From: Comamonadaceae bacterium
GTDB lineage: Bacteria > Pseudomonadota > Gammaproteobacteria > Burkholderiales > Burkholderiaceae
Length of the DNA: 20,104 bases
Assembly: GCA_947505995.1 (NCBI GenBank)
Contig: CANNNB010000015.1
Span: forward strand, 1 to 20,104
Reading direction: 5' to 3'
The translations under genes were made by a program, and so were the position numbers. Below, in pieces: positions 1-7,601 of this stretch. The notes below the pieces were generated by a model that had not been told where the DNA came from, did no database searches, and saw only the letters and a program-made list of their open reading frames with translations. Positions within the stretch are counted from its first letter, which is position 1, and the number at the start of each line of letters is the position of its first letter.

Positions 1-188
1 AGGAGAGTAATCCCCCACGGGGTGAACTTGACCTGCGCTGCCCCCGCAACGGTCAGCAGACGGGTATTTATGCCCAGCTTTCATCAATTGCCACTGAGCG
101 CTCTGAAACAGGTGCTTGGGAAGGCGATGAAGGTCGTTCTGCTTAGCCCGGATACCGGCCAACAAGGTGGTCCCTCGCAATAGGGGCC
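1..188 (+). promoter_or_regulatory. Cobalamin (B12) riboswitch, 5' end cut by window edge
   Basis: The conserved B12-box core GCTGCCCCCGCAACGGT lies at 37-53. It is followed by GCCACTG (90-96), GGGAAGGCG (118-126) and AGCCCGGATACCGGCC (145-160), in the order of the adenosylcobalamin/cobalamin aptamer. The most 5' aptamer strands lie before base 1. A hairpin at 169-188 (GGTCCCT/AGGGGCC, 6-nt loop) follows the aptamer and is the likely expression platform. There is no U-tract after it, so control is more likely at translation than at termination (inference). It sits directly upstream of a btuBFCD uptake operon, the usual target. Binding of B12 is expected to reduce expression. Confidence 0.95.
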
Positions 189-216
189 GAACGTTCATGC
201 ACTGTCGGGGAGGGCG

Positions 217-246
217 GTGAGAACACATTTGTTGGTTAAATCATGA
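217..246 (+). other. Possible 9-codon leader ORF coupled to btuB
   Basis: A GTG at 217 opens a frame of nine codons that stops at TGA 244-246, overlapping the btuB ATG (243) as ATGA. A purine-rich GGGGAGGG (207-214) lies just upstream of the GTG, although the spacing is short. The btuB ATG itself has no recognisable Shine-Dalgarno sequence (GGTTAAATC precedes it), so ribosomes might reach it by coupling from this short frame. This is suggestive only; such a short frame can arise by chance. Confidence 0.25.
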
Positions 247-2078
247 TATCTGTTACTTTTCGTCTCAGTGCGTTTGTCACTTGCATGGCCGTGCCCGCTC
301 TGACTTTTTCTCAAACATTCTTACCCGATACCGTCATCACGGCCAGCCGAGTGATGCAGCGTGCGCAAGATGCCTTGCCCGATGTCTCACTTATTACACG
401 TTCAGACATTGAGCGTTCACAGGCCAAAGACGTGCCCAGTTTGCTTGCACAACTGGTCGGCATGGAAGTCACCCAATCGGGCGGTATGGGCGGTGTCGCC
501 ACCTTGTTCATGCGCGGTGCCGAATCAAGGCATGCCTTGGTGTTGGTTGATGGCCTGCCCATGAACAGTTTGAACTTCAATTTGGCAGCACTTGAGCATT
601 TGCCACTCAGTGGCATAGAGCGCATTGAGGTGGTTCGCGGCAATGTGTCAAGCCTTTACGGCAGTGCTGCTTTGGGCGGCGTGGTCCAAATTTTCACACG
701 ACAAAATTCAGGCAGTGGCTTGAAAGGCACATGGTTTGAGACTTCTGGGCAAATGGGTTCTGAAAACTTCAGAAGCACACAGGTCAGTGCAGGTCAAAAA
801 TGGGCGTCAGGTTTTGGCGTGAATGCTTCAACTGAACATGTACAAACGCGCGGTTTCAACGCCATCAACCCTTTGCAAAGACCCGACACCAATCCCGACC
901 GTGATGGTTATACGCGTCAATCTGATGCCATTAATTTTTCGCAAGAATTTGAATCGGGACGCGTGGGCCTGATGCTGCGAGAAACACATGCCACAGTGCA
1001 ATACGACAGCCAGTGGGGGCCGGCCAATCAGGTGGATGAATCGAAGAGCGTCCTGCGCAGTGCTTTGCTCAATGCCACTTACAAAGCTTCTAAAGAATTG
1101 CAATGGGACGTTTCGATGGGGCAGCAGGAAGACAAATTGAATGCGGCCCTGACCGCTTATCCTTATTACGTTAATTCTCAGTCCAAAACTTCGGCGGTGG
1201 GCGCCGTATGGACACTCTGGCCCAACCATGCGCTCACATCGGGTTATGAAAATACCCGCCAAAAAATTGCCAGCGATACCGAGTACAACCCCACTGAACG
1301 CTCTGTGAATTCTTGGCGCTTGGGCTATCAAGGCAAAGTAGAAAACCAACAGTGGCAATTGAACTTGCGCCAAGATCAGTATTCTGATTTTGGGCAAGCC
1401 AACACATGGTATGCGGGCTATGCTTATTTTCTGACACCCGAGTTGAGATTGAAGGCCAGTGCCTCCACAGGTTTTATGGCGCCAACCTTCAATGATTTGT
1501 ATTACCCTTGGGGCGGCAATCCATTGCTTCGACCTGAGCAAGCCCGCTCAAACGAGGTAGGCATGCAATACATCAAAGCTACTTGGAATGCACGCATCAC
1601 CGCTTTTGAAAATCGTTATACCGACTTGATTGACAACGATGTCAACTGGACGCGCACCAACATTGCGAAGGCTAAAAACCAAGGCGTCGAAGTGGCCTTG
1701 GCGGGGCAATGGCAATTGCCTGGCTTTGGCGCGCAGAAATGGCGCTTGAGCATGACTTCGCAAGATCCACAAAATGAGATCACTCACCAAGCACTGGCAA
1801 GGCGTGCCAAAACATTGGCACAGGCAGGTGTTATGCAAAGCCTTGGCTTTTGGGATACTGGGGTTCAGTTGCGCTTCAACGGTGCGCGCACAGACGACGC
1901 GCAAAATCTGAAGGCTTACACGTTGATTGATTTAACTGCGAGTCAAGCACTCACCCCTGAGTTGCGTCTTAATTTGCGCATTGAAAACGCAGGCAACGCC
2001 AACTACCAAAGCATCTATGGCTACAACATGCCTAAACGTGGTTTTTTTGCTGGCTTGAAGTGGACGCCTAAGTTCTAA
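243..2078 (+). CDS. btuB: TonB-dependent vitamin B12 outer-membrane receptor BtuB
   Basis: This 611-residue protein (E. coli BtuB is about 614) should bind corrinoids at the cell surface and import them through the outer membrane using TonB-ExbBD energy. A signal peptide covers about residues 1-23, followed by a TonB-box-like DTVITAS near residue 29. The plug domain is recognisable in the stretch DVPSLLAQLVGMEV...MRGAESRHALVLVDG, including the RIEVVRGNVSSLYGSAALGGVVQIFT plug end. The remainder is a beta-barrel ending in a C-terminal phenylalanine (WTPKF), as outer-membrane proteins need for assembly. The start at ATG 243 gives a good signal peptide, though its ribosome site is poor. It lies downstream of a cobalamin riboswitch and is followed by btuFCD, which makes B12 the most likely substrate. 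Confidence 0.93.
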   Translation: MISVTFRLSAFVTCMAVPALTFSQTFLPDTVITASRVMQRAQDALPDVSLITRSDIERSQAKDVPSLLAQLVGMEVTQSGGMGGVATLFMRGAESRHALVLVDGLPMNSLNFNLAALEHLPLSGIERIEVVRGNVSSLYGSAALGGVVQIFTRQNSGSGLKGTWFETSGQMGSENFRSTQVSAGQKWASGFGVNASTEHVQTRGFNAINPLQRPDTNPDRDGYTRQSDAINFSQEFESGRVGLMLRETHATVQYDSQWGPANQVDESKSVLRSALLNATYKASKELQWDVSMGQQEDKLNAALTAYPYYVNSQSKTSAVGAVWTLWPNHALTSGYENTRQKIASDTEYNPTERSVNSWRLGYQGKVENQQWQLNLRQDQYSDFGQANTWYAGYAYFLTPELRLKASASTGFMAPTFNDLYYPWGGNPLLRPEQARSNEVGMQYIKATWNARITAFENRYTDLIDNDVNWTRTNIAKAKNQGVEVALAGQWQLPGFGAQKWRLSMTSQDPQNEITHQALARRAKTLAQAGVMQSLGFWDTGVQLRFNGARTDDAQNLKAYTLIDLTASQALTPELRLNLRIENAGNANYQSIYGYNMPKRGFFAGLKWTPKF

Positions 2079-2099
2079 GAGCTTGCCAGATATAAAGTC

Positions 2100-3032
2100 A
2101 TGCAAAAGGGTGCTCTTCAATTTGTACGACAGTTGTTGGCTGAGGTGGCTCTTTGGGCCGGCTCTGCTGGCATGCTGCTACTTGCAGCAAACGCGTTTGC
2201 ACAAACTGCTGCCACACCCTTCACCTTAACCGACGACCGCGGCCGCGTTGTGGTGATAGAAAAAGCACCGCAACGGGTCATCACCTTGTTGCCTTCTTTG
2301 GGCGAAATTGTGTGTGAACTTAAAGCCTGCAATTTGTTGGTGGGCGTTGACCGATACAGTAACTGGCCAGAGCGGGTGAAGACTTTACCCAAGTTGGGTG
2401 GCTTGGACGATACACAGCTTGAAGCATTGGTCAAACTTAAACCCGATTTGGTGTTGCTGGCGCGTTCTTCGCGCGTCACGCAGCGCTTGGAATCGATGGG
2501 CATCAAGGTGGTAGCGCTAGAGCCGCAAAGCCAAGAAGACATGCATCGGGTCATTGTGCAAATTTCAGGTGCATTGCACTTGCCAAATTCGAAAGAACGG
2601 GCTGAACTGGTTTGGCAAAACATTCAGCAAAAATTAGAAGTTGCTGCCGCGCGAGTGCCCAAGTCAGCCAAAGGCGCGCGCATTTATTTTGAAGCAGGCA
2701 CCGGATATTTTGCTGCCGGTGAAGCTTCCTACATTGGCGAAACACTCAAACGCTTGGGGCTGGTCAATGTGGTCACACCCTCGATGGGATCTTTCCCTCA
2801 GGTCAACCCTGAGTTTGTGGTCAAAGCCAATCCGCAAATTATATTTATGGGCGAGCGTGCTGCCACTGATCTCAAAAAAAGGCCAGGTTGGAACCGAATT
2901 GAAGCCATTCAAGAGCAAAGAATTTGCAGCTTCTCGCCAGACCAGTCCGACATTATTGTGCGTTCAGGTCCTCGAATACCCGATGCCGCTGAGTTGATGG
3001 TGGCTTGTCTAAAACGGATCTACCCAGAATGA
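2100..3032 (+). CDS. btuF: Periplasmic B12-binding protein BtuF
   Basis: A 310-residue substrate-binding protein of the cobalamin/siderophore (cluster A-II, Fer2_BP-like) ABC family. The signal peptide ends near residue 35 (NAFA-QT). The mature N-terminus has the family's PQRVITLLPSLGEIVCEL and VGVDRYSNWPERVKTLPKLGG pattern, followed by KPDLVLLARSS. The C-terminal lobe has FVVKANPQIIFMGERAA. It should capture B12 released by BtuB and dock on BtuC. It starts 21 bp after btuB, and its stop overlaps the btuC start (ATGA). A haem or iron-siderophore role is possible from sequence alone, but the riboswitch points to corrinoids. Confidence 0.9.
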   Translation: MQKGALQFVRQLLAEVALWAGSAGMLLLAANAFAQTAATPFTLTDDRGRVVVIEKAPQRVITLLPSLGEIVCELKACNLLVGVDRYSNWPERVKTLPKLGGLDDTQLEALVKLKPDLVLLARSSRVTQRLESMGIKVVALEPQSQEDMHRVIVQISGALHLPNSKERAELVWQNIQQKLEVAAARVPKSAKGARIYFEAGTGYFAAGEASYIGETLKRLGLVNVVTPSMGSFPQVNPEFVVKANPQIIFMGERAATDLKKRPGWNRIEAIQEQRICSFSPDQSDIIVRSGPRIPDAAELMVACLKRIYPE

Positions 3033-4039
3033 ACGCTCGCAAAGTTGTATCGGCTTCAAAGCTGGCTTGGCAGCTGGGCTTTCTGCTATTGCTGCTGGTC
3101 ATGGCCGGTGCGTTGGTGGGTAGCGAAGGTTGGGCCTGGGGTCAGGTGCATGCCGATGCAAGTTTGATTGCCGACATTCGATTGCCGCGCACCTTGGGCG
3201 CGTGTTTGGCGGGTGCTTTGTTGGGCTTGGCTGGCGCATTGGCGCAAGGTCTGTTTAGAAATCCTTTGGCCGACCCGTATTTGTTGGGCAGTGCCTCGGG
3301 CGCCAGTTTGGGCGTGGCCATTGGCATGGTCATGCTCAGTCAACTTGATGCCTCGCCGTGGTTTGTGCGTGTGGGTATTACGGGCATGGCTTTTATGGGC
3401 GCATGGTTGGCGGTGGCTTTGTCTTTGGTCTTGTCTTGGGGTGTTCAGCACACGCTCAGATTGTTATTAGCTGGTGTGGTGGTGGGTGTGGTGTTTGGTG
3501 CCATTGCCTCTTTGCTGTTGGTCATGTTTCCACAAATTCAAGGCTCGGTGCAGTCGTTCATGTTGGGTTCTACGGCTTATGTCAGCTGGCCTGCTTGCGC
3601 GCTCATGCTGGGTGTGCTCTTGTTTTCATGGGGCGTGTCAGTGGCGGCCAGTCCATTGCTAGATGGTTTGGCTTTGGGCGAATTTACAGCACTCAGTTTG
3701 GGTTTGCCGGTCAAGTCTTTGCGCTGGGTTTTGTTGGCGGTGTTGGCCTTGTGCACGGCAGCAGCGGTGGCGCAAACAGGGCTGATTGCTTTTGTGGGTT
3801 TGGCTGCACCGCATTTGGTCAGAGCTCGGTTTAAGGGGGTGCACGGCAAAACACTTAGCTTGTCGTGCCTCATGGGTGCGGTGTTGTTGGGCGGTGCCGA
3901 TTTGTTGGCGCGCGGCTTGATGGCACCCCTTGAATTGCCTGTGGGTGTTTTGACCGCCATTTTGGGTGGTGGCTACATGTTGTATTTAATGCGCGGCATG
4001 ATTTCTAAGCCCTCGGGTAGCAGTGGAGGTGGCGCATGA
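3029..4039 (+). CDS. btuC: B12 ABC transporter permease BtuC (FecCD family)
   Basis: A 336-residue, very hydrophobic permease of the FecCD family, expected to form about ten transmembrane helices and to work as a dimer with BtuD. Family patterns visible are DIRLPRTLGACLAGALLGLAGA near the N-terminus, GLFRNPLADPYLLGSASGASLG, the central LAGVVVG segment, and the C-terminal GLIAFVGLAAPHLVR, the cytoplasmic coupling region that contacts the ATPase. The ATG at 3029 overlaps the btuF stop as ATGA, so it is preferred to an in-frame TTG at 3005. Its own stop overlaps btuD in the same manner. Translation of the last three operon genes is therefore probably coupled. Confidence 0.92.
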   Translation: MNARKVVSASKLAWQLGFLLLLLVMAGALVGSEGWAWGQVHADASLIADIRLPRTLGACLAGALLGLAGALAQGLFRNPLADPYLLGSASGASLGVAIGMVMLSQLDASPWFVRVGITGMAFMGAWLAVALSLVLSWGVQHTLRLLLAGVVVGVVFGAIASLLLVMFPQIQGSVQSFMLGSTAYVSWPACALMLGVLLFSWGVSVAASPLLDGLALGEFTALSLGLPVKSLRWVLLAVLALCTAAAVAQTGLIAFVGLAAPHLVRARFKGVHGKTLSLSCLMGAVLLGGADLLARGLMAPLELPVGVLTAILGGGYMLYLMRGMISKPSGSSGGGA

Positions 4040-4821
4040 ACGGTCTGCACAAATTGGCTTTACAGGCCCACAACATCAATGTGATGCACGACGAGTTCAG
4101 GGCGGTCAAGAATGTGTCACTTACTTTGCATACCGGTGAATGGGTGTCCTTGGTTGGCCCCAATGGTGCTGGTAAATCAAGCTTGCTCAAAGCCTTGGCA
4201 GGTTTGGCGCCTGCTCAAGGTCAAGTGAGCTTGCTGGGCAAACCTTGGGCTGAATGGAAGCACCGAGAACGTGCACAAACATTGGCTTGGTTAGGCCAAG
4301 CTGAAGCAGGCCAAGATGACCTCACTGTGTACGACGTAGCCATGTTGGGTCGATTGCCGCATCAAACTTGGCTTTCAGCACCCAGCGCCAAAGACCATGC
4401 AGTGGTGGAAGTAGCCTTGAAAACAGTGCAGGCTTGGGATTGGCGCACGCGCAGTTTGGGGCAACTCTCTGGCGGCGAGCGTCAGCGAGTTTTGTTGGCG
4501 CGGGCCTTGGCCGTGCAAGCTCAGGTCTACCTCATGGACGAGCCCTTGGCCGGTGTCGATGTGCCGCATCAGGCCGATTGGTTGGAATGGGTTCGGTGTC
4601 TGACCGAGACAGGTGCTGCGGTGGTGAGTGTCTTGCACGAACTCAATTTGGCACTGCAGGCCGATCGTGTTTGGGTAATGTCTGAAGGCCAGTTGGTGCA
4701 CTCAGGATTGCCCAATGACACGAACACGCACCATGCCTTGTCAGCCGTTTTTCAAAACCGATTGAAGTGGCGCGATTGGCAAGATGAGGGCGTCACCCGA
4801 TGGGTGGCTTTGCCGAAGTAA
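4036..4821 (+). CDS. btuD: B12 ABC transporter ATPase BtuD
   Basis: A 261-residue ABC ATPase that powers the BtuC permease. Visible motifs are Walker A GPNGAGKSS (41-49), the Q-loop glutamine Q88, signature LSGGERQ (144-150), Walker B VYLMDEP (164-170, catalytic E169), D-loop AGVD (172-175) and switch histidine H201. All catalytic residues are intact. It overlaps the btuC stop by 4 bp and is the last gene of the operon. Only 10 bp separate its stop from the stop of convergent nth, and no hairpin terminator is evident there. Confidence 0.93.
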   Translation: MNGLHKLALQAHNINVMHDEFRAVKNVSLTLHTGEWVSLVGPNGAGKSSLLKALAGLAPAQGQVSLLGKPWAEWKHRERAQTLAWLGQAEAGQDDLTVYDVAMLGRLPHQTWLSAPSAKDHAVVEVALKTVQAWDWRTRSLGQLSGGERQRVLLARALAVQAQVYLMDEPLAGVDVPHQADWLEWVRCLTETGAAVVSVLHELNLALQADRVWVMSEGQLVHSGLPNDTNTHHALSAVFQNRLKWRDWQDEGVTRWVALPK

Positions 4822-4831
4822 GTTCGCCGAT

Positions 4832-5467
4832 CTAGTTGGTTGTTTTAGGTTTGAAATCACAATAAGCCGACACAGCGCATTCCTGGCACAAAGGTTTGCG
4901 GGCTTGGCACACATAGCGGCCATGCAAAATAAGCCAGTGGTGCGCATCGACCAAATACTTTTCTGGAATTCTCTTTAAAAGTTTCAACTCTACGTCGAGC
5001 GGATTTTTGCCAGGTCCAAGGCCCGTGCGGTTGCCTAATCTAAAAATGTGCGTGTCGACCGCCATGGTGGGTTCGCCAAAGGCCACGTTCAAGACCACAT
5101 TGGCCGTTTTGCGGCCGACCCCCGGCAATGACTCAAGTGCTTCCCTTGAACGGGGTACCACACCATGATACTGATCCATCAAAATTTGGCAGGTCTTGAG
5201 CAAATTGCTGGCCTTGTTTCGGTACAGCCCAATGGTTTTGATGTAGCTTTCAAGTCCTTCTTGCCCCAAAGCCAAGATGGCCTCGGGGGTGTTGGCCATC
5301 GGAAAGAGTTTTCGGGTGGCTTTATTCACACTGACATCAGTAGCCTGAGCCGACAACAGCACAGCAGTCAGAAGTTCAAACACCGAGGTATAGGCTAACT
5401 CGGTGGTGGGCATGGGGTTAGCCTCTTTCAGGGTCTGAAAAAAGAGTTCGATGTTGTGTGCGTTCAT
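4832..5467 (-). CDS. nth: Endonuclease III (DNA glycosylase/AP lyase)
   Basis: A 211-residue protein, the usual length, that removes oxidised pyrimidines and nicks abasic sites in base excision repair. The helix-hairpin-helix LPGVGRKTANVV carries catalytic lysine K120, and D138 follows in VDTH. The iron-sulfur cluster cysteines are C187, C194, C197 and C203 (C-x6-C-x2-C-x5-C), at the same residue numbers as in E. coli Nth. The start ATG fits the normal N-terminus although no strong ribosome site precedes it. It appears to be a single-gene unit, convergent with btuD. Confidence 0.96.
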   Translation of the reverse strand: MNAHNIELFFQTLKEANPMPTTELAYTSVFELLTAVLLSAQATDVSVNKATRKLFPMANTPEAILALGQEGLESYIKTIGLYRNKASNLLKTCQILMDQYHGVVPRSREALESLPGVGRKTANVVLNVAFGEPTMAVDTHIFRLGNRTGLGPGKNPLDVELKLLKRIPEKYLVDAHHWLILHGRYVCQARKPLCQECAVSAYCDFKPKTTN

Positions 5468-5474
5468 GAGAGAA

Positions 5475-5507
5475 AATATCAGTAAATTGGCGAAAAAGCC
5501 GTGTCAA
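5475..5507 (-). promoter_or_regulatory. Possible nth promoter (-35 TTGACA)
   Basis: On the minus strand a perfect -35 hexamer TTGACA occupies 5507-5502, 35 bp upstream of the nth start. The -10 is unclear: a 17-bp spacer gives TACTGA, and GATATT lies further down with too long a spacer. Weak support. Confidence 0.3.
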
Positions 5508-5559
5508 TTCAAGTCAGAATAGTCCTTTGATACCAACTGAGTTTTGTGGAAGATACACC

Positions 5560-6780
5560 ATGTCCTTGCAATTTGCCGATCGTTTAAATAATGTCGAGAC
5601 TTCAGCCATTCGGGAGTTGTTCAAACTTCTGGACAGGCCCGGCATTATTAGCTTTGCAGGCGGCTTTCCCGATAGCGCCATGTTTGACGTGGAGGGCATT
5701 CGCGAAGCCTCTTCTTTGGCCCTGTCAGAAGAACCCGGAGCTGCTCTGCAGTATGGCGCTACGGAAGGCTATGGCCCATTGCGTGAACAGCTAGCGCAGT
5801 TTATGGGGCAGAAGGGCGTGTCAGGATTAAGCCCTGAACAACTGATTGTGACCACGGGTAGCCAACAAGCACTGGACCTCATTGGCAAAACCATGATCAG
5901 CCCCGGTGACAAAGTGATTGTGGAAGGTCCCACTTTCTTGGCCACCATTCAGTGCTTCAGGCTTTATGGTGCAGAGCTTATTTCTGCGCCAGTAGATGGC
6001 AATGGGGTTGATACCGAAGCCTTAGAAAAATTGATTGCTCAGCATCAACCTAAGTTTGTGTATGTCATTCCTACCTTTGGCAACCCCACGGGTGCATTGC
6101 TTAACCTAGAGCGCCGAAAAAAATTGCTTGAGTTGGCTGTCAAGTACCAAGCACTTATGGTTGAAGACGACCCCTATGGCGATTTGTATTTTCAGGATGC
6201 ACCGCCGCCCAGTTTGCTGGCCTTGAGTGCCCAAGTGCCTGGCAGTCGTGATTGGTTGGTGCACTGTGGTTCACTTTCAAAAGTCTTAAGCCCAGGCCTG
6301 CGTGTGGGGTGGATGATTGCACCATCCGAACTTTTAAGCCGCGCCGTCATGTGCAAGCAATTCAGTGATGCACACACCAGCACCTTTGCGCAAGCCACAG
6401 CCGCGCAGTACCTCAAGGCAGGTCGAATGCCCGCCACCCTAGACAAGGTACGCCAAGTGTATGCAGTGCGCGCTCAAACCATGTGCGATGCATTGCGCAA
6501 AGACTTGGGTAATGCCATTTCGTTTGTGCAACCGCTGGGTGGCTTGTTTGTGTGGGCCAGTCTTACCGGAGCTGGTGGCAAGGTGAAAGACGGCAATGCC
6601 TTTGCCAAAATGGCCATCGACAAAGGCGTAGCCTTTGTGCCAGGTACTCCTTTCTTTAGTCAAAACCCAGATCACAGCACATTGCGCTTTAGCTTTGCCA
6701 CCGTGGGTGAGGACAAAATTTTAGAAGGCGTTGATCGTTTAAAGCAAGCCATGGATGCATCGGTGTCTTCATTGGCTTGA
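5560..6780 (+). CDS. PLP-dependent aminotransferase, class I/II (LysN/MocR-core-like)
   Basis: A 406-residue fold-type I aminotransferase. Visible features are the N-terminal IISFAGGFPDSAMF pattern typical of 2-aminoadipate/aromatic transaminase-like enzymes, Y65-G-A-T-E-G, TTGSQQALDLIGK (98-110), N175 in FGNPTG, D204 in EDDPYGDLYF (PLP pyridine contact), the PLP lysine K241 in GSLSKVLSPGLRVGW, and a carboxylate-binding arginine in STLRFSF. The start ATG 5560 has GGAAGA 6-11 nt upstream and is preferred to an in-frame TTG at 5527. The substrate cannot be read from sequence; 2-aminoadipate, branched-chain or aromatic amino acids are all plausible. It forms a chain with the next two genes (5-bp gap, then a 4-bp overlap). 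Confidence 0.88.
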   Translation: MSLQFADRLNNVETSAIRELFKLLDRPGIISFAGGFPDSAMFDVEGIREASSLALSEEPGAALQYGATEGYGPLREQLAQFMGQKGVSGLSPEQLIVTTGSQQALDLIGKTMISPGDKVIVEGPTFLATIQCFRLYGAELISAPVDGNGVDTEALEKLIAQHQPKFVYVIPTFGNPTGALLNLERRKKLLELAVKYQALMVEDDPYGDLYFQDAPPPSLLALSAQVPGSRDWLVHCGSLSKVLSPGLRVGWMIAPSELLSRAVMCKQFSDAHTSTFAQATAAQYLKAGRMPATLDKVRQVYAVRAQTMCDALRKDLGNAISFVQPLGGLFVWASLTGAGGKVKDGNAFAKMAIDKGVAFVPGTPFFSQNPDHSTLRFSFATVGEDKILEGVDRLKQAMDASVSSLA

Positions 6781-6785
6781 ACACA

Positions 6786-7601
6786 ATGATCATTCAAGGC
6801 GTAGACATTCAAATTGAAGGCAAAGGCTCCGAAACGCTGCTCATGTTGCACGGCTGGCCAGATACTTTGGCCCTTTGGAACGACACCGTTCAAGCGCTGA
6901 GTGAATCGCACCAATGTGTGCGTTTTACATTGCCTGCATTTGATGCCAACGCCCCCATGCCACCCAAATCTTTGTTAGATATGGTGAGCTTCATCGATGA
7001 GGTGGTCAATGCGGTCAGTCCATTCAAACCTGTCACCTTGGTGTTGCACGATTGGGGTTGTGTTTTTGGTTATGAATACGCAGCGCTACACCCTGATCGA
7101 GTAAGGCGATTGGTGGCAGTTGATGTGGGTGACCATAACTCTCTGCCGCTTCTTGCATCTTGGTCGGCTAAAGCCAAGTGGGGCGTGTTCAGCTATCAAA
7201 TTTGGTTGGCTGTGGCTTGGCAAATAGCGCGCTGGTTTGCATCGCCCGGCAGGTCTTTGGCCAACCGCATGACGCGTTACATGGCACGGGCTTTAAGGTG
7301 CCCCAGCCCGACTGACCATATGCACTTCGGTATGAATTCGCCCTATGCCATGAAATGGATGGGCTCACTTGGTGGCTTTGACAAAGCCGCCAATGTGCTC
7401 AAGCTATTGCCTACAACCCGCCCCATGCTTTATGTTTATGGCCGTCGCAAGCCGTTCATGTTTCATTCGCCTGAATGGCTTGAAAAAATTGCGGCCCACC
7501 CTGGCTCGCGCGTAGAGGGTTTTGACACGGGTCATTGGGTCATGAGTGCCAAACCAGAGCAGTTTTCTAAGTTGCTTAAAGATTGGCTTAGAGCATCATG
7601 A
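6786..7601 (+). CDS. Alpha/beta hydrolase with Asp nucleophile (epoxide hydrolase/haloalkane dehalogenase-like)
   Basis: A 271-residue alpha/beta hydrolase. The oxyanion-loop HGWPD is at 22-26. The nucleophile elbow reads LHDWGC with D89 in the position taken by serine in esterases. H250 in DTGHWV is the catalytic histidine. An H-D-W-G elbow is characteristic of epoxide hydrolases and haloalkane dehalogenases, which form an alkyl-enzyme ester; which of these applies is not decidable here. No signal peptide is seen, so it is cytoplasmic. The start ATG 6786 was chosen; an alternative TTG at 6777 would overlap the preceding stop. Its stop overlaps the PhoD-family start (ATGA), suggesting coupled translation. 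Confidence 0.85.
   Translation: MIIQGVDIQIEGKGSETLLMLHGWPDTLALWNDTVQALSESHQCVRFTLPAFDANAPMPPKSLLDMVSFIDEVVNAVSPFKPVTLVLHDWGCVFGYEYAALHPDRVRRLVAVDVGDHNSLPLLASWSAKAKWGVFSYQIWLAVAWQIARWFASPGRSLANRMTRYMARALRCPSPTDHMHFGMNSPYAMKWMGSLGGFDKAANVLKLLPTTRPMLYVYGRRKPFMFHSPEWLEKIAAHPGSRVEGFDTGHWVMSAKPEQFSKLLKDWLRAS

Noticed and set aside
828..1541. Minus-strand 237-codon open frame inside btuB
   Set aside because: It lies wholly opposite a clear btuB coding sequence and its translation shows no family pattern; it is a shadow frame.
3358..3834. Plus-strand 158-codon frame inside btuC, Gly/Cys/Val-rich
   Set aside because: It arises from frame-shifted reading of the GC-biased btuC permease codons and has no independent support.
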